Positions 7,217 to 8,032 of a DNA stretch of 8,032 bases are shown in pieces. The stretch lies in NCBI GenBank assembly GCA_964390795.1, contig CAYMLQ010000285.1, positions 1 to 8,032 of the forward strand, given 5' to 3'. This DNA comes from CAYMLQ01 sp964390795 (GTDB lineage: Bacteria > Verrucomicrobiota > Kiritimatiellia > RFP12 > UBA1067). The position numbers were made by a program, and so were the translations under genes. Under the pieces are notes generated by a model. That model was not told the DNA's origin and ran no database searches. It was given only the letters and a program-made list of their open reading frames with translations. Position 1 is the first letter of the stretch, and every line of letters starts with the position of its first letter.

Positions 7217-7882
7217 CTACCGCATCCCCTTCACCGCTCCCACGATCGCGTCAGCAATGGCCTGCATACCTTGGTCGCCCGGATGATTGGCGACGCCCGC
7301 ATGCTTGAACTCGCGCTCCGATCGCGCGAAGTTCTTTTCGTCTTTGCAGAGCGCGCTGATGTCAACGAAGGTGCCGCCAACTTCGGCGCACGCCTGCTTG
7401 AGCGCGCCGTCCTTAGCCGCATTTGCCCAGAAGCTGCTGCGCACGACGATGACAGGCTTGCGATCGGCCCTGATGCCGTTCAGCATCTTGACGACGCTGT
7501 CCTTGAACTGCGCCTTCGCAACATCCGTCGCAAGATTCGGCACATTCTCGCCGATGCAGAGCACGATCAGGTCGGCGCCGAAGGCGGCCGCGTCTTTAAA
7601 CTGCGCCGCATCGTATGCCGCATACTGGCGTTCGAACGTGGCGATGTTGTTGACCAGCGTCTCAGGGGCGGTGCCGTCATTTTTGGCCAGTGCTTTCGTC
7701 ACAAGATGCACATAGTCCTTGTCCTGCGCGCTGGCTGCCATGCCCCAGTTGCCAGACCAGTCGACTTTTTTCGAGGGCCCGTGCCGCGTGATGCTGTTGC
7801 CTAAGAAAAGGACCTTCTGAAACTCCGCCGCGTGCGCGATCCCCGCGAGCGCCAACACCAGTGCGAATGCGATTGCTTTCAT
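7217..7882 (-). CDS. Secreted SGNH/GDSL-like hydrolase
   Basis: The 221-residue protein begins with MKAIAFALVLALAGIAHAAE, a signal peptide probably cut after AHA (16-18). SGNH block I appears as FLGNSIT (26-32), with S30 as the predicted nucleophile. GNWGMAAS (44-51) supplies the block II glycine, GEN (111-113) stands for the GxND block, and NHPGDQGM (199-206) provides H200. The residue three before H200 is V197, where the family usually has Asp, so it may use a Ser-His dyad. Such enzymes remove acetyl or other acyl esters from polysaccharides; the substrate cannot be told from sequence. A GAAGGA (7897-7892) lies nine bases upstream of the start. As the first whole gene of the cluster it fits a role in stripping ester groups before the glycosidases act. 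Confidence 0.85.
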   Translation of the reverse strand: MKAIAFALVLALAGIAHAAEFQKVLFLGNSITRHGPSKKVDWSGNWGMAASAQDKDYVHLVTKALAKNDGTAPETLVNNIATFERQYAAYDAAQFKDAAAFGADLIVLCIGENVPNLATDVAKAQFKDSVVKMLNGIRADRKPVIVVRSSFWANAAKDGALKQACAEVGGTFVDISALCKDEKNFARSEREFKHAGVANHPGDQGMQAIADAIVGAVKGMR

Positions 7883-7918
7883 GATTTCGATTCCTTCGAT
7901 TCTTTCGACTTCATCGAC
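7883..7918 (-). repeat. Four imperfect 9-base tandem repeats in the SGNH gene leader
   Basis: On the minus strand the units read GTCGATGAA, GTCGAAAGA, ATCGAAGGA, ATCGAAATC and end directly at the ATG. All share a TCGA core. The third unit carries the AAGGA ribosome binding site. The copies differ from each other by one to four bases, so the array may have grown by slippage. It could change ribosome access if the copy number varies; that is inference. Confidence 0.55.
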
Positions 7919-7963
7919 GCCCCACCTAATAGTCTAACAGCCTTCAGCCTAACACCCTATTTC
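7919..7963. other. Short intergenic spacer, no recognisable site
   Basis: The 45 bases between the tandem repeats and the upstream stop contain direct copies of AGGCTG and short AATAG/CTATT ends that could pair weakly. I see no GC-rich stem followed by a T-run and no convincing -10/-35 pair, so neither a terminator nor a promoter is called. Confidence 0.3.
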
Positions 7964-8032
7964 TCACACCTTCAGAGCATACCCCTTGCGATACTCCGGC
8001 GTGACCATCGCGTTCGCCGCGTCGCAGTTCTT
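7964..8032 (-). CDS. C-terminal end of a probable Gfo/Idh/MocA oxidoreductase, partial
   Basis: Reading in from the right edge gives KNCDAANAMVTPEYRKGYAL then KV and TGA (7966-7964). The AN-x-x-x-x-x-EYRKGY ending resembles the last residues of many Gfo/Idh/MocA proteins, where an Asn in the final helix is followed by a YRxGW/Y tail. Only 22 residues are visible, so this is a recognition by tail pattern. The gene is on the same strand as the rest and ends 81 bases before the SGNH start, so it may be the preceding member of the operon. Confidence 0.5.
   Translation of the reverse strand, partial: KNCDAANAMVTPEYRKGYALKV

Noticed and set aside
7931..7960. Possible hairpin from AATAG and CTATT arms in the spacer before the SGNH gene
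   Set aside because: The arms are only five AT-rich bases with a long interior and no T-run, too weak for a terminator.

Overview
The window is GC-rich, and every gene I can support lies on the minus strand, reading from the right edge toward the left. The gene content suggests a bacterium of the PVC group, most likely Kiritimatiellota, Lentisphaerota or Planctomycetota. The reasons are a HzsA-like cytochrome/beta-propeller protein with a CxxCH haem site, a Tat-exported Gfo/Idh/MocA oxidoreductase, a DoxX-type reading-frame start, a WbsX/GH99-like protein and a secreted SGNH hydrolase. The phylum is inferred from this content; no marker gene is present.

Layout in order of transcription: (1) the last 22 codons of a probable Gfo/Idh/MocA oxidoreductase at the right edge (8032-7964); (2) a secreted SGNH/GDSL-like hydrolase (7882-7217); (3) a secreted WbsX/GH99-like glycosidase (7178-6057); (4) a secreted large putative glycoside hydrolase of the GH101/GH129-like or DUF5696/DUF6259 type (6029-4239); (5) a Tat-exported Gfo/Idh/MocA protein with GH109-like motifs (4185-2986); (6) a DoxX-type membrane protein that appears cut off after its first helix (2982-2662); (7) a long HzsA-like protein that starts at 2620 and runs off the left edge, with no stop in 873 codons.

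Gaps between genes are 3 to 81 bases, and strong Shine-Dalgarno sequences precede most starts, so one long operon is plausible. A separate start of transcription for the HzsA-like gene is possible in the non-DoxX stretch at about 2656-2890. Almost every product carries an export signal, so the locus appears to code for an extracytoplasmic glycan-processing set. The SGNH enzyme could remove ester groups, two glycosidases could cut glycosidic bonds, and the Gfo/Idh protein may be either an oxidoreductase or an NAD-dependent glycosidase. The HzsA-like protein, with an N-terminal NPCBM-like carbohydrate-binding module and a haem site, could be a redox partner at the cell surface. GH101/GH129 and GH109 enzymes both act on alpha-linked GalNAc, so an O-glycan or similar amino-sugar polymer is a reasonable but unproven guess for the substrate.

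No RNA genes, insertion sequences or CRISPR arrays were seen. The long plus-strand open frames are codon-aligned antisense shadows of the minus-strand genes.
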